Shown here piece after piece: positions 39,841 to 48,178 of a stretch of 52,325 nucleotides of DNA. How positions within the stretch are numbered: the stretch's first letter is position 1; every line of letters starts with the position of its first letter. The notes beneath the pieces were generated by a model. That model had not been told where the DNA came from and ran no database searches. It saw nothing but the letters and a program-made list of their open reading frames with translations. Source of the stretch: Brevundimonas sp. (lineage in GTDB: Bacteria > Pseudomonadota > Alphaproteobacteria > Caulobacterales > Caulobacteraceae); the NCBI RefSeq assembly GCF_030656255.1, contig NZ_JAUSOE010000077.1:1-52325 (forward strand), in the 5' to 3' direction. Made by a program: the position numbers and the translations under genes.

Positions 39841-40698
39841 TCAGCCTGGGCGCTGGGGCAGCAGTTTGCGGCGCTGGCGTGACAGGGCCAGCGGGGTTCC
39901 GTCGGCGCCCCAGGCGATCGCCTCGTCCACCGTCCAGCCCAGGCCGAGGTCCAGCATCCTGAACTCGAAAAAGGCCCAGCCGTCGGGGGCGGTCTGCGGC
40001 GTCGGGTCGATCAGGATGTCGATACGCAGATCGACGGTGGTCATGGGCGCCGGGGTGGACGAAGCCGTCCAGGCCGGGGGGTAGAGGGCGTCCAGCAGAT
40101 AGCAGAGCCCGACCTCGTCCAGCGGCCGACGGTCGGCCATCCGCATCCAGGTGCGTTCGATCACCGGCTTGTCCGTATTGCCGCCCAGGATGTTGGGGCC
40201 GCCGTCGAAACGGTATTCGACGTGCTGGGCGAAGTGGGGCGACATCGGCCCCTGGATGGTGGCGGCGGGGTTCAGGCTGTCCAGCGGGGGCGGCGGCAGA
40301 TGAAGCGGGGTCAGGGAAGGCGTGTCGCCGTCCAGGCCATAGGTGCCGGTGGCGTGGTGGGTCATGCGGCCGTCCTGCTCGGCCTCGACCGCCGCATAGA
40401 TCACATTGCGGCCGCCGCGCAGCAGGCGCGGACGAAAGGCGACCTGATCACCGAACTTGGCCGCCGACAGATACTGGACCGACAGGGTGCGCAGCGGCGC
40501 GGTCAGGGACAGGCCCTGACGCATCGACTGGGCGCACAGGGCCGCCAGCAGGCCGCCGAAGGGGAAGCCTTTCTCCGGCGCCAGGCCCGAGGGGCCGTTG
40601 GAGAAATGACCGGGAACGGGCGCTGACAGGCCGCCGTCGGCCAGGGTGTCGAAGGCCAGGGCGGCGTCGAGGGAGATCGGAGTCGTCATATGGGCCAT
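39841..40698 (-). CDS. Double-hotdog acyl-CoA thioesterase family protein
   Basis: The 285-residue protein has two hotdog domains, as in TesB-type or 4HBT_3 thioesterases. The first holds GLAPEKGFPFGGLLAALCAQ, TLSVQYLSAAKFGDQVAFRP and GGRNVIYAAVEAEQDGRM; the second has PLDEVGLCYLLDALYPPAW, TTVDLRIDILID and DEAIAWGADGTPLALSRQRR. It probably hydrolyses acyl-CoA esters in lipid breakdown. Two in-frame ATGs (40698 and 40689) are possible; the first has CAGGA at a proper distance. It is divergent from an HxlR regulator with dyad sites between, and so is its likely target. Confidence 0.85.
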   Translation of the reverse strand: MAHMTTPISLDAALAFDTLADGGLSAPVPGHFSNGPSGLAPEKGFPFGGLLAALCAQSMRQGLSLTAPLRTLSVQYLSAAKFGDQVAFRPRLLRGGRNVIYAAVEAEQDGRMTHHATGTYGLDGDTPSLTPLHLPPPPLDSLNPAATIQGPMSPHFAQHVEYRFDGGPNILGGNTDKPVIERTWMRMADRRPLDEVGLCYLLDALYPPAWTASSTPAPMTTVDLRIDILIDPTPQTAPDGWAFFEFRMLDLGLGWTVDEAIAWGADGTPLALSRQRRKLLPQRPG

Positions 40699-40797
40699 GG
40701 GCGCGATCCTGCGTCAGGCGAAGAAGAGGCGGAAGGCTAAAAGACAGCCTTCCGCCAGTCGGGAACAAGGTCGGCGAACCGGGAGGTTCGTCAGTCC

Positions 40798-40850
40798 GTT
40801 GCCAAACAAGACTGACTTAGCGGGTTCGGTTTGGCAACCCTCTTGCCAAG
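40798..40850. promoter_or_regulatory. HxlR-type operator cluster: GTTGCCAAAC, GTTTGGCAAC, CTTGCCAAG
   Basis: A perfect ten-base inverted repeat, GTTGCCAAAC at 40798-40807 and GTTTGGCAAC at 40829-40838, is followed by a third half-palindrome CTTGCCAAG at 40842-40850. TCAGTC at 40791 and GACTGA at 40810 form a second nested dyad. All lie in the 179-base gap between the divergent thioesterase and HxlR genes. They are the obvious candidate binding sites of the HxlR protein, covering both promoters. Confidence 0.8.
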
Positions 40851-40877
40851 CGGCTGACGCGAGGTCACTTTTGTCGC

Positions 40878-41369
40878 ATGGGACGCACCGCAGACTACAG
40901 CCGCCAAAGCTGCTCCATCGCCGCCACGCTGGAGGTGATCGGCGATCCGTGGACCCTGCTGGTCATCCGCGACGCCTTCAACGGGGTGCGCCGATTCGAA
41001 CAGTGGCAGGACAATCTGGGCGTGGCGCGCAACGTCCTAGCCGCACGGCTGAAAAGCCTGGTTCAGCACGGGGTGCTGGAGCCGCGCCCCTATTCCGAAC
41101 GTCCGCCGCGCAATGAATATGTGCTGACCGCCAAGGGCACGGATCTGTACGGGGTGCTGGTGACCCTGCACGGCTGGGGCGTCAAACACGTCTATGGCGA
41201 GACTGACTGCGGCATCGAAATGGTTCACTCGACCTGCGGCCAGACCCTGACGCCGCGCATCGCCTGCGGCTGCTGCAACGAAATCGTCAAGCCGAGGGAC
41301 ATCCTGCTGACTCGTGCGGAGAACCGGCCGACGGTGGGGGACGTGATGCCGAAGGACGAGGCGGCTTAG
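40878..41369 (+). CDS. HxlR family transcriptional regulator
   Basis: The 163-residue protein has the HxlR winged helix: SIAATLEVIGDPWTLLVIRD, the recognition helix LGVARNVLAARLKSLVQHGV, and wing segment YSERPPRNEYVLTAKG. The C-terminal extension holds several cysteines (ETDCGIEMVHSTCG and IACGCCNEI) that may bind a metal or sense redox state. HxlR proteins repress or activate nearby genes in response to electrophiles or other signals. It is divergent from the thioesterase gene with dyads between. Confidence 0.9.
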   Translation: MGRTADYSRQSCSIAATLEVIGDPWTLLVIRDAFNGVRRFEQWQDNLGVARNVLAARLKSLVQHGVLEPRPYSERPPRNEYVLTAKGTDLYGVLVTLHGWGVKHVYGETDCGIEMVHSTCGQTLTPRIACGCCNEIVKPRDILLTRAENRPTVGDVMPKDEAA

Positions 41370-41390
41370 GGATTGAGGCAGGGGGACGAA

Positions 41391-41786
41391 ATGCGAGCGC
41401 CGACAATCGAAGATGACGGGTGGCAGCTGTTGGATGCTCAAGAACGTCATCTGGAGTTTCCGGGCAGCTTTGAAATTCCGGATGAGCGGATACGGACCGC
41501 CTTGGTTGTCGGTGACTTCGCCAAGCTGTTGTTCAGCATTGGGACAACTGGCGAAGAGGGCGATCAAGAGACCGTGGAGCGGATGTGGGTCGTCGTTTCA
41601 GAGAGAGTGGAAGGGCGATACCTCGGTCTTCTCGACAACGAACCTGAGAGCATCGCCGAGAACGACCGGCTGTGGCGCGGGGTGGAACTGCCCTTCGGGC
41701 CAGAGCATGTGATCGACGCTCAAAGGGGCGATGCGGAGAGTGTGGCCTTGAGTAAGGGCGAGCCTTTGCGTCGCTGGCCTCGCTAG
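41391..41786 (+). CDS. Hypothetical protein, possibly DUF2314/YegJ-like
   Basis: The 131-residue protein contains TVERMWVVVSERVEGRYLGL followed by LLDNEPESIAENDRLWRG and PFGPEHVIDAQ. This matches the pattern of DUF2314-type proteins (MWVKV...G.LDNDP...F...I.D), which include immunity-like and unknown-function members. No signal peptide is seen. The ATG at 41391, preceded by AGGCAGGGGG, is preferred over a TTG six codons earlier. GC is lower than in the neighbours, so transfer is possible. It follows the HxlR gene by 21 bases. Confidence 0.65.
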   Translation: MRAPTIEDDGWQLLDAQERHLEFPGSFEIPDERIRTALVVGDFAKLLFSIGTTGEEGDQETVERMWVVVSERVEGRYLGLLDNEPESIAENDRLWRGVELPFGPEHVIDAQRGDAESVALSKGEPLRRWPR

Positions 41787-41835
41787 GCTCAGAACGACGA
41801 AAGCCGGCCCCACCCTGCGGCGGAACCGGCTCCCG

Positions 41836-43053
41836 TCATCCCTTGACGCACACCACCTGACGCAGGGTGTGCACGACCTCGATCAGGTCGGTCTGGGCCG
41901 CGATGACCGCGTCGATGTCCTTATAGGCCATCGGGGTTTCGTCGATCACCTCGGCGTCCTTGCGGCATTCCACGCCCTCGGTGGCGCGGACGTGATCCTC
42001 GATCGTGAAGCGGCGCTTGGCTTCGGTCCGGCTCATGGCCCGACCTGCGCCGTGCGAGCAGGTGCAGAACGAGTCCGCATTGCCCTTGCCGCGCACGATG
42101 AAGGACTTCGCCCCCATCGAGCCGGGGATGATGCCCAGTTCGCCGTCCTTGGCCGACACAGCCCCCTTGCGGGTCAGGAAGACGTCCTTGCCGAAATGCT
42201 TCTCCTTCGAGACGTAGTTGTGGTGGCAGTTCACCGCCTCCTGCGTCGTCTCCAGATCCGGCCAGAAGGCCTTCAGCACCCCGAGCACGCTGTCCATCAT
42301 CACCTCGCGGTTGGCGCGCGCGTACTTCTGCGCCCATGACACCGCCCGCACATAATCGACGAAGCCGTCCGTCCCTTCCGGGAAATAGGCCAGGTCCTGG
42401 TCGGGCAGGTTGATGTGCCAGCGGCGCATCTCGTGCTTGGCCCGTTCGATGAAATAGGTCCCGAACCGGTTGCCCACGCCGCGCGAGCCGGAGTGCAGCA
42501 TCACCCACACGTCGCCCGCCTCGTCGAGGCACAGCTCGATGAAGTGGTTGCCCGTGCCCAGGGTGCCCAGATGGCCGAAGCCACGCGGGTGCGCCGCCTT
42601 GGGGTGTTTCTCGACCACCGCGTCATAGCCCGCCTTTAAATCGGCCCAGCGGGTGACGGCCGAAGCCGGCGGTTCGGCTGCCCAGGCGCCCTTGTCGTTG
42701 CGCCCGCCATTGTCTGTGCGGCCGTGCGGAACGGCCGCCTCGATGGCGGAGCGGATCGCCGACAGGTCGTCGGGCAGGTGTTCGGCGCGGATCGAGGTCC
42801 GCACCGCCATCATGCCGCAGCCGATGTCCACACCCACGGCAGCCGGGATGATGGCCCCCACGGTCGGGATAACCGACCCGACCGTCGCGCCCATGCCCCA
42901 GTGCACGTCGGGCATGACCGCGACGTGTTTGTGGATGAACGGCAGCGAGGCAACGTTCTTCAGCTGTTTCAGCGCCGCATCCTCGATGGGCACCCCCCGG
43001 GTCCACGCCTTGATCGGCGCGCCCGAGCCTTCGATCACGTCATAGCCTGACAT
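41836..43053 (-). CDS. rtcB: RNA-splicing ligase RtcB
   Basis: RtcB joins RNA 2',3'-cyclic phosphate and 5'-OH ends using GTP and Mn2+. The 405-residue protein has PDVHWGMGATVGSVIPT, the metal-binding Cys in GVDIGCGMMAVRT, HLGTLGTGNHFIEL, MLHSGSRGVGNRFG, CHHNYVSKE and the guanylylated-His motif TCSHGAGRAMSR. It lies about 317 bases downstream of the PHP-protein gene on the same strand; the gap holds a terminator and other hairpins. The partner archease and RtcA/RtcR genes are not in the window. Confidence 0.97.
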   Translation of the reverse strand: MSGYDVIEGSGAPIKAWTRGVPIEDAALKQLKNVASLPFIHKHVAVMPDVHWGMGATVGSVIPTVGAIIPAAVGVDIGCGMMAVRTSIRAEHLPDDLSAIRSAIEAAVPHGRTDNGGRNDKGAWAAEPPASAVTRWADLKAGYDAVVEKHPKAAHPRGFGHLGTLGTGNHFIELCLDEAGDVWVMLHSGSRGVGNRFGTYFIERAKHEMRRWHINLPDQDLAYFPEGTDGFVDYVRAVSWAQKYARANREVMMDSVLGVLKAFWPDLETTQEAVNCHHNYVSKEKHFGKDVFLTRKGAVSAKDGELGIIPGSMGAKSFIVRGKGNADSFCTCSHGAGRAMSRTEAKRRFTIEDHVRATEGVECRKDAEVIDETPMAYKDIDAVIAAQTDLIEVVHTLRQVVCVKG

Positions 43054-43123
43054 GGCCGACGTCTCCTTCTCTGTCTGTGATCCTCCCGGACCGGACGGAG
43101 AGACGTCGCTTGCGGATACAAGA

Positions 43124-43152
43124 AACCCCTCCGGCCGGTGGCGGGAGGGGTT
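43124..43152 (-). terminator. Hairpin terminator or attenuator upstream of rtcB
   Basis: The nine-pair stem AACCCCTCC / GGAGGGGTT is followed on the minus strand by TTTCTT. Reading leftward, it ends any transcript from the PHP-protein gene or the small leader ORF about 70 bases before the rtcB start. It could be a simple terminator or a regulated attenuator. Confidence 0.7.
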
Positions 43153-43185
43153 GCTGGAAAACCGAAGTCGATGACCGGTCGTTCC

Positions 43186-43275
43186 CTACCTACCCCTCAC
43201 GCATGCGCATTCGCCCTGGACCGGCAGTCGGTCCAAGCCCTTGGGCGCATTCATGGTGACGTAGTGGGTGAACAT
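43186..43275 (-). CDS. Candidate 29-residue leader ORF upstream of rtcB
   Basis: The reading frame starts at ATG 43275 with GAGAG four bases before it, and codes a 29-residue peptide beginning MFTHYVTMNAPKGLDRLP and ending GECACVRGR before a TAG at 43186. A hairpin (TGGACCG/CGGTCCA, 43217-43235) lies inside it. It is followed by a terminator hairpin and then rtcB, an arrangement seen in attenuators. Whether it is translated is unknown, and the ORF could be chance. Confidence 0.3.
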   Translation of the reverse strand: MFTHYVTMNAPKGLDRLPVQGECACVRGR

Positions 43276-43286
43276 GGGTCTCTCGT

Positions 43287-43314
43287 CTTCGGAGGGCGCG
43301 TTTACACTCCGAAG
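43287..43314 (-). promoter_or_regulatory. Hairpin CTTCGGAG-N12-CTCCGAAG in the rtcB upstream region
   Basis: The eight-pair perfect arms lie between the PHP gene stop (43370) and the candidate leader ORF. Together with 43217-43235 and 43124-43152 it makes three stem-loops in the 316-base gap between the two genes. Nothing else is recognised in this gap. Confidence 0.5.
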
Positions 43315-43369
43315 TTCGTCTGCACAACCCGCCGGGCGCGAGGAGTGGTCACAAGAGGCCTGTTCTCTC

Positions 43370-44872
43370 TCACCCCTGCGGCGTGATGAACACCGGGTTG
43401 GCGTAGAACCACAGGTCGCTCCAGGGGTCTTCGCCGGCGGGGTCGGGCGTGGGCTCCAGTTCGGCGCCGTTGGTTCCGCGGACGCGGATATAGCGGGGCG
43501 TGGTCGAGGCGGGGAGGGTGTGGCGGACGGTGATGATATCGCCGTCGCGGGTCCAGTCGGCGGCGGTGAAGCGGCGCTCGACCCGAGTGGAGGGGTTGTG
43601 GTCGGCGTCGCGGTCGGGGCGGGGGCCGGTGACGTCGCCGACGATCAGGTCCAAGCGGGTGACGGCGCTGTCCTTGCCCGAGGCGTTGGGGCCGGCGGGG
43701 TCGCGCAGGCGGATGGTGACCACGACGGGCTGGTTCGCCGGGGCCTTCAGTTCGCCGCCGATGTCCGCCGAACGGCCGCCGGATTGCGCCGTCACGTCCA
43801 GTTGGGAGATCAGGTCGCCGGTGGCGACGAAGATGCGGCCCTCGCGCAGGCCGTCCAGCACATCGGCGTGGTCGCGGCGCGCCAGGACATAGGTCTTGGA
43901 ATATTCGCCGGGCCAGAAGTCGGCGCCGCCTTCGCTATAGTGGCGGTGCGAGTCCGAGGTCGAGGTGATCCACCAGCGACGGCCCTCGCCCAGCATGGAG
44001 TCCCAGAATCCGCCCAACCGCGCCGTCATCTGGTCGAACCCGCCCATGGTGGGGGCGCGGCCATAGATGCCGCGCACGCCGTCGGGCTTGATCGAGCCGT
44101 CGGGGTTCAGGGTTGCGGCCTGGTGGCCCGGCGCGCCCTCCATGCCGACCGCCACGCGCGGGGCGGTGTCGTTCCAGTCGCGCAGCTCGGCCGGGTCGTA
44201 CTGGCCGTATTCGCCCAGGCCCGTCGCCGAGCGCGACGGGTGGTTGGCGATCACCACGGGCCGGTCGTTCAGCCCGTCCATGACCCGCAGGGCCTCGACC
44301 ATGCGCGGCTCCTGATCGCGGGCGGGGTCGGTCGGCCAGGCCTCGCGCTTGGCGAAGCGGCTTTCGAGGTCACGCAGGGTGTCGCGCTCGGCCTCGGTGC
44401 GCGGCAGGATCAGGCTGGAATGGTCGCCGCCGGGGGTGTCGAACTCCATGCCGTAGAAGAGCAGCAGGTCCGGAATTTCGCGCCGGGCCATCAGCAGTTC
44501 GGGATAGGCCTGTTCGGCGTTCAGCTTGGAATGGTTCGGGCCGCCGTGGTCGGTGGAGACCATCCAGGACAGGCCGAAACGATGGGCCATGCGGGCGTTC
44601 TGGGGGATCGGATAGACGGCGTCGCCGGCGATGACGGCCGTGGGCGGGGCCGTGGGATCCGTTGGGTCTGGCGTATAGCCGACGCTGTAGCGGCTGTGGA
44701 CGTGGTGGTCGCCGGCCAGCCAGGTCCGCGCTTCGTCCGTGGCTCCGGCTGCGGCGGGCGCGACCGGCTGGAGGCGGGCCGGATGGTGGTGATCGTGCCC
44801 TTCATGCGCAAAGGCCGGCGCGGCGACGACGGTCAGGGCGATCAGGATCGCGGCGTGAGGGCGAAGGGTCAT
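43370..44872 (-). CDS. Secreted PHP-domain metallohydrolase (CehA/McbA-like)
   Basis: The 500-residue protein has a signal peptide (LIALTVVAAPAFA), a His-rich mature start (HEGHDHHHP) and a PHP phosphoesterase domain. Metal-binding signatures are GDHHVHSRYSVG, VSTDHGGPNHSK, FYGMEFDTPGGDHSS, IANHPSRS and ITSTSDSHRHY. Family members of CehA/McbA type include carbaryl hydrolases, but most are unassigned. A C-terminal beta-sandwich region (VVVTIRLRDPAGPNASGKDS) contains the substrate-facing part. The His-rich N terminus may sequester metal. Confidence 0.87.
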   Translation of the reverse strand: MTLRPHAAILIALTVVAAPAFAHEGHDHHHPARLQPVAPAAAGATDEARTWLAGDHHVHSRYSVGYTPDPTDPTAPPTAVIAGDAVYPIPQNARMAHRFGLSWMVSTDHGGPNHSKLNAEQAYPELLMARREIPDLLLFYGMEFDTPGGDHSSLILPRTEAERDTLRDLESRFAKREAWPTDPARDQEPRMVEALRVMDGLNDRPVVIANHPSRSATGLGEYGQYDPAELRDWNDTAPRVAVGMEGAPGHQAATLNPDGSIKPDGVRGIYGRAPTMGGFDQMTARLGGFWDSMLGEGRRWWITSTSDSHRHYSEGGADFWPGEYSKTYVLARRDHADVLDGLREGRIFVATGDLISQLDVTAQSGGRSADIGGELKAPANQPVVVTIRLRDPAGPNASGKDSAVTRLDLIVGDVTGPRPDRDADHNPSTRVERRFTAADWTRDGDIITVRHTLPASTTPRYIRVRGTNGAELEPTPDPAGEDPWSDLWFYANPVFITPQG

Positions 44873-44978
44873 GCGGCGGTTTCCGGCAGGGTTCGACCCC
44901 GCCTAGCGGCTCCATATGACAGACTGACGAAAAGCCGGTGCGACAGATGGCGCCCCGGACATAGTTGAGGGGGATGGA

Positions 44979-45010
44979 TGCTGCCGCTTTCTGGCAGCAG
45001 GTCTGCTAGG
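44979..45010 (+). promoter_or_regulatory. Shared promoter/operator motif, copy 1 (before WYL regulator)
   Basis: The block has TGCTG, eight bases, TGGCAGCAG, six bases and TAGG. TGCTGCC and GGCAGCA form a perfect seven-base dyad. A nearly identical layout occurs at 45715-45747 before the VOC gene. It lies eight bases before the GTG start of the regulator, so the transcript may be leaderless or the site an autoregulatory operator. Confidence 0.65.
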
Positions 45011-45018
45011 ATCGCGGC

Positions 45019-45720
45019 GTGTCCCGGTCCGAACGCCTGCTCGATCTTCTGAACGCCCTGCGGCGGCGTCGCCGGCCGGTCAGCGGTCGTGCGCTGGCCG
45101 AGGAGACGGGGGTCAGTCTACGAACCCTGTATCGCGACATCGCCAGCCTGCAGGCCCAGGGGGCGACGATCGAGGGGGAGCCGGGGGTCGGCTATGTGCT
45201 GAAGCCGGGCTTCCTGCTGCCGCCGCTGATGTTCACGCCGGAGGAGGTGGAGGCCCTGGTGCTGGGATCGCGCTGGGTGGCCGACCGGGCCGACGCGCGG
45301 ATGCGCGAGGCGGCTCTGGGCGCGCTGGCGCGGATCGCGGCGGTGGTGCCGCCGGACCTGCGCGACGAGATGGAGACCTCGGCCCTGCTGGTCGTACCCG
45401 GCGCCCCGTTTCCGACCGATCTGGTCGATCCCGCCCTGCTGAGGAAGGCGATCCGCACCGAGCGGCGGTTAAGGCTGGGTTATCGCGACGAGGCGGGGGC
45501 GGCGTCGGAACGGGTGGTCTGGCCCTTCGCCCTGGTCTTCTTCGACCGGGTGCGGCTGCTGCTGGCCTGGTGCGAGCTGCGGCAGGATTTTCGCAGTTTC
45601 CGCACCGACCGGATCGTCGAGGCCGAGGTGACGGAGGCGCGTTATCCCGCCCGCCGTCAGGCCCTGCTGAAGACCTGGCGCGAGGCGCAGGAAAAACGGG
45701 GTGAGGCGGGATCATGCTGA
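45019..45720 (+). CDS. YafY-type transcriptional regulator with HTH and WYL domains
   Basis: The 233-residue protein has a DeoR-like helix-turn-helix (VSGRALAEETGVSLRTLYRD) and a WYL domain in its C-terminal two thirds (GYRDEAGAASERVVWPFALV, RLLLAWCELRQDFRSFRTDR). WYL domains bind ligands such as oligonucleotides and control DNA-damage or defence genes in many bacteria. The first codon is GTG at 45019. The VOC gene follows 56 bases downstream, and both share a motif upstream, so the regulator probably controls both. Confidence 0.9.
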   Translation: MSRSERLLDLLNALRRRRRPVSGRALAEETGVSLRTLYRDIASLQAQGATIEGEPGVGYVLKPGFLLPPLMFTPEEVEALVLGSRWVADRADARMREAALGALARIAAVVPPDLRDEMETSALLVVPGAPFPTDLVDPALLRKAIRTERRLRLGYRDEAGAASERVVWPFALVFFDRVRLLLAWCELRQDFRSFRTDRIVEAEVTEARYPARRQALLKTWREAQEKRGEAGSC

Positions 45721-45747
45721 CAGGAACTGGCAGTAGTCCGGTCTAGG
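45715..45747 (+). promoter_or_regulatory. Shared promoter/operator motif, copy 2 (before VOC gene)
   Basis: The block TGCTG, eight bases, TGGCAGTAG, seven bases and TAGG matches the copy at 44979-45010 with the same first spacing. CTGACAG and CTGGCAG within it are related half-sites. It begins at the end of the regulator gene and lies 30 bases before the VOC start. Confidence 0.6.
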
Positions 45748-45776
45748 TTTGTTCTCGTAGAAGGCGGAGGGCGAAC

Positions 45777-46127
45777 ATGACTGACATCGACGACATTCTT
45801 CTGGCGGTGGCCGATCCCGAGGCCAGCGTCCGCTTCTATTCCGGCCTTCTGGGGCGCCGTCCCTTGATGGCCGGGCCGGACCGCGCCCTGTTCATGTTGA
45901 GCTCGGGCCGGGCGCTGGGCCTGATGCGGCGGGCCGGCGCTGAGGCGGGCGAGGGGCGCGAGCTGGAGTTTCCGCTCGACGACCCTGCCGCCGTCGAACA
46001 GGCCCATATCGACTGCTGGGACCGGGGCGCGCGCATTCTGATACCCCCGACGGAGATGGAGGCCGGGCGCGGCTTCGTGGCGCGCGACCCGGACGGCAAC
46101 CGGTTGAGGGTGTTCGCAGCGGCGTGA
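45777..46127 (+). CDS. VOC family protein (glyoxalase/bleomycin-resistance fold)
   Basis: The 116-residue protein has one VOC module: DDILLAVADPEASVRFYSGLLG at the start, RALFMLSSGRALGLM, and VARDPDGNRLRVFAAA at the end, where the last Glu/Asp-like metal ligand would lie. It may detoxify an aldehyde or antibiotic or bind a metal-dependent substrate. It is the likely target of the preceding WYL regulator. Its transcript ends at a strong hairpin directly after the stop codon. Confidence 0.85.
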   Translation: MTDIDDILLAVADPEASVRFYSGLLGRRPLMAGPDRALFMLSSGRALGLMRRAGAEAGEGRELEFPLDDPAAVEQAHIDCWDRGARILIPPTEMEAGRGFVARDPDGNRLRVFAAA

Positions 46128-46154
46128 GGCGGCGCGTGTCGAACACGCGCCGCC
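46128..46154. terminator. Bidirectional terminator, perfect 12-bp stem
   Basis: The arms GGCGGCGCGTGT and ACACGCGCCGCC enclose a three-base loop. It starts the base after the VOC stop codon and ends seven bases before the stop of the convergent S9 peptidase. No T-run follows on either strand. Confidence 0.7.
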
Positions 46155-46160
46155 CAGCGA

Positions 46161-48092
46161 TCATTTGCGCACGTACTTGTCCAGGAAGACCAGATAGGCG
46201 TCCTGGGCGGTGATGCGATTGTCGCGGCGGGTGAAGCCGTGGCCCTCATTGGGGAAGAGGACGTAGTCCACCGGCACGCCGTTGGCGCGGACGGCGGCGA
46301 CCAGTTCGTCGCTCTCGACCTGAAGCACGCGCGGGTCGTTGGCGCCCTGGACGACCAGCAGGGGCTTGGTGATCCCCTCGGTATGGAACAGGGGCGAGAT
46401 GCGGCGGTGGCGCTCGGCGTCGGTCGCGGGGTCGCCCATCTCGTCATACAGCGCGATGCGGTTGGCGCCCCACCAGGCGGGGATGGACTCCAGGGTGCGC
46501 ACCCAGTTGGTCACGCCGAAGATGTTGACCCCGGCGGCGAAGGCGTCCGGATGGAAGGCAAGGGCGGCGGCGGTCATGTAGCCGCCGTAGGAGCCGCCCA
46601 TCACCGCCACCTGGTCGTCGGCGACCCAGTCCTGCTGACGCAGCCATTCGCCGCCGGCGACGATGTCGCGCAGATCGGCCTCGCCATGTTTCTTGTCGTC
46701 CATGTGGAAGAAGGTCTTGCCATAGCCGGAGCTGCCCCGGTTGTTGGCGCCCAGGACCGCATAGCCGTGGTTCACCAGATGCTGGACCATGGCCGAATAG
46801 CCGCGCCGGGTCTGGCCGCCGGGGCCCCCGTGGACCAGGACGATGGCCGGAGCCGGATGGGCGGCCGAGGCGCCCCGGGGCTTGTAGAGGACCGCCGGGA
46901 TCATCACACCGCCTTCGCCGGGGTAGCGGACGATGGTCGCCTCGACCAGGACGGCCTCGTCGATGGCGGGGTTCAGGGCGTGGGTCAGGCGGCGCGCCTG
47001 ACCGGTCGTCAGGTCGGCGACGAAGATGTCAGCCGGCGAGGTGTCGGACGAGACGGTGAAGGCGATCGTCTTTTCGTCTTCGCTGAAGCGCACATTGCCG
47101 ATGTCGCCGTCGGGCAGGCCGGTCAGGGCGACGGGCCGGCTCGCGGTCGTGTCCAGCAGGGTCAGTTCGGTCTTGGCGTCGGCGTTCAGGCCCGAGACCC
47201 GATAGCGGCCGCTGGGCGAATAGAAGACGAAGCTGACGTCCCAATCGGCCTGGATCAGTGGCGTCACGGCGCCGGTCGCCAGATCGTGGCGGAAGGCCTG
47301 CTGGAACTCGCCGTTCTGATCCGTGCCGATCAGGACGGCCTTGGAATCCGGCGTGAAATCATAGGCGGCGTAGGCGACATTGCCTTCATGCGGCGTCAGC
47401 AGCTTCGGCTCGCCCGGTTTGGTCAGGTCCGCCAGATAGAGGTCGTTGTTCGCGCTGGTCAGGGCCTTGTCCAGCACCAGCCAGCGGCCATCCGGCGACA
47501 GGGCGGCGGGCGAGAAACCGCCGGTGTTCTCGAACACCATCCGATGCTCATAGGTGGCGGCGTCATAGGCGATGACGTCGAAGGCGGCGGCGTCGCGACC
47601 GTTGGACATGACATAGAAGGTCTTGCCGTCGCGGCTCCAGCCTAGGAAATCGGCCTTGACCTTGTCGCCCGGCGTCAGGTCGGTGACGGTTCCATCGACG
47701 GCGCGGACGAACAGATGGCTGAGCTCGTCGCCGCCGCCGTCCTGGCTGAACAGGATGCGCGCGTCGCTCGGGAAATAGCTGACGGGATTGGCCGCGCTGG
47801 TGGTCGAGGTCGTCAGGGCGACGGGATCGCCCCCCGCAACCGGCAGGGCATAGGCGTTGAACACCCCGGTCTTGTCCGACCGGATCAGCACCGATTGGCC
47901 GTCGGGCGAAAATGCCTTGGCCCCACTGTAGGCCAGGCCATAGCTGGTGGTGTCGAAGAATTGCGCCGCCGTATAGGTGGGCGTGGCCGGCTGAACGGCG
48001 GCGGGCTGGGCCGCAGCTTCGGCGGCGAGCGCCGAGGCGGGAAGGGCGGCCATGAGGGCCAGTACGGAAACCAGGCAGGCGGCGGTGCGCAT
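46161..48092 (-). CDS. S9 family prolyl oligopeptidase-type serine peptidase, secreted
   Basis: The 643-residue protein has a signal peptide (to about ALAAE), a WD40-like beta-propeller of about 340 residues, and a C-terminal alpha/beta hydrolase domain. The catalytic triad is Ser in [10 protein letters not shown], Asp in [11 protein letters not shown] and His in [10 protein letters not shown]. Oxyanion region [15 protein letters not shown] is conserved. It probably degrades short peptides in the periplasm. It begins a transcript of its own downstream of a di-heme protein gene on the same strand. Confidence 0.93.
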   Translation of the reverse strand: MRTAACLVSVLALMAALPASALAAEAAAQPAAVQPATPTYTAAQFFDTTSYGLAYSGAKAFSPDGQSVLIRSDKTGVFNAYALPVAGGDPVALTTSTTSAANPVSYFPSDARILFSQDGGGDELSHLFVRAVDGTVTDLTPGDKVKADFLGWSRDGKTFYVMSNGRDAAAFDVIAYDAATYEHRMVFENTGGFSPAALSPDGRWLVLDKALTSANNDLYLADLTKPGEPKLLTPHEGNVAYAAYDFTPDSKAVLIGTDQNGEFQQAFRHDLATGAVTPLIQADWDVSFVFYSPSGRYRVSGLNADAKTELTLLDTTASRPVALTGLPDGDIGNVRFSEDEKTIAFTVSSDTSPADIFVADLTTGQARRLTHALNPAIDEAVLVEATIVRYPGEGGVMIPAVLYKPRGASAAHPAPAIVLVHGGPGGQTRRGYSAMVQHLVNHGYAVLGANNRGSSGYGKTFFHMDDKKHGEADLRDIVAGGEWLRQQDWVADDQVAVMGGSYGGYMTAAALAFHPDAFAAGVNIFGVTNWVRTLESIPAWWGANRIALYDEMGDPATDAERHRRISPLFHTEGITKPLLVVQGANDPRVLQVESDELVAAVRANGVPVDYVLFPNEGHGFTRRDNRITAQDAYLVFLDKYVRK

Positions 48093-48178
48093 CGGAACCT
48101 CTCGTCAGGGATGATGACCGTAAGAGGCGCCAGAAGATCACGGCGGATGCAGCCTGTCTCCGATTTAATCCGGCGGCC

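Noticed and set aside
43268-44968. Long plus-strand reading frame opposite the PHP-domain gene
   Set aside because: Gly/Val/Ala/Asp-rich shadow translation; the opposite strand has signal peptide and metal motifs.
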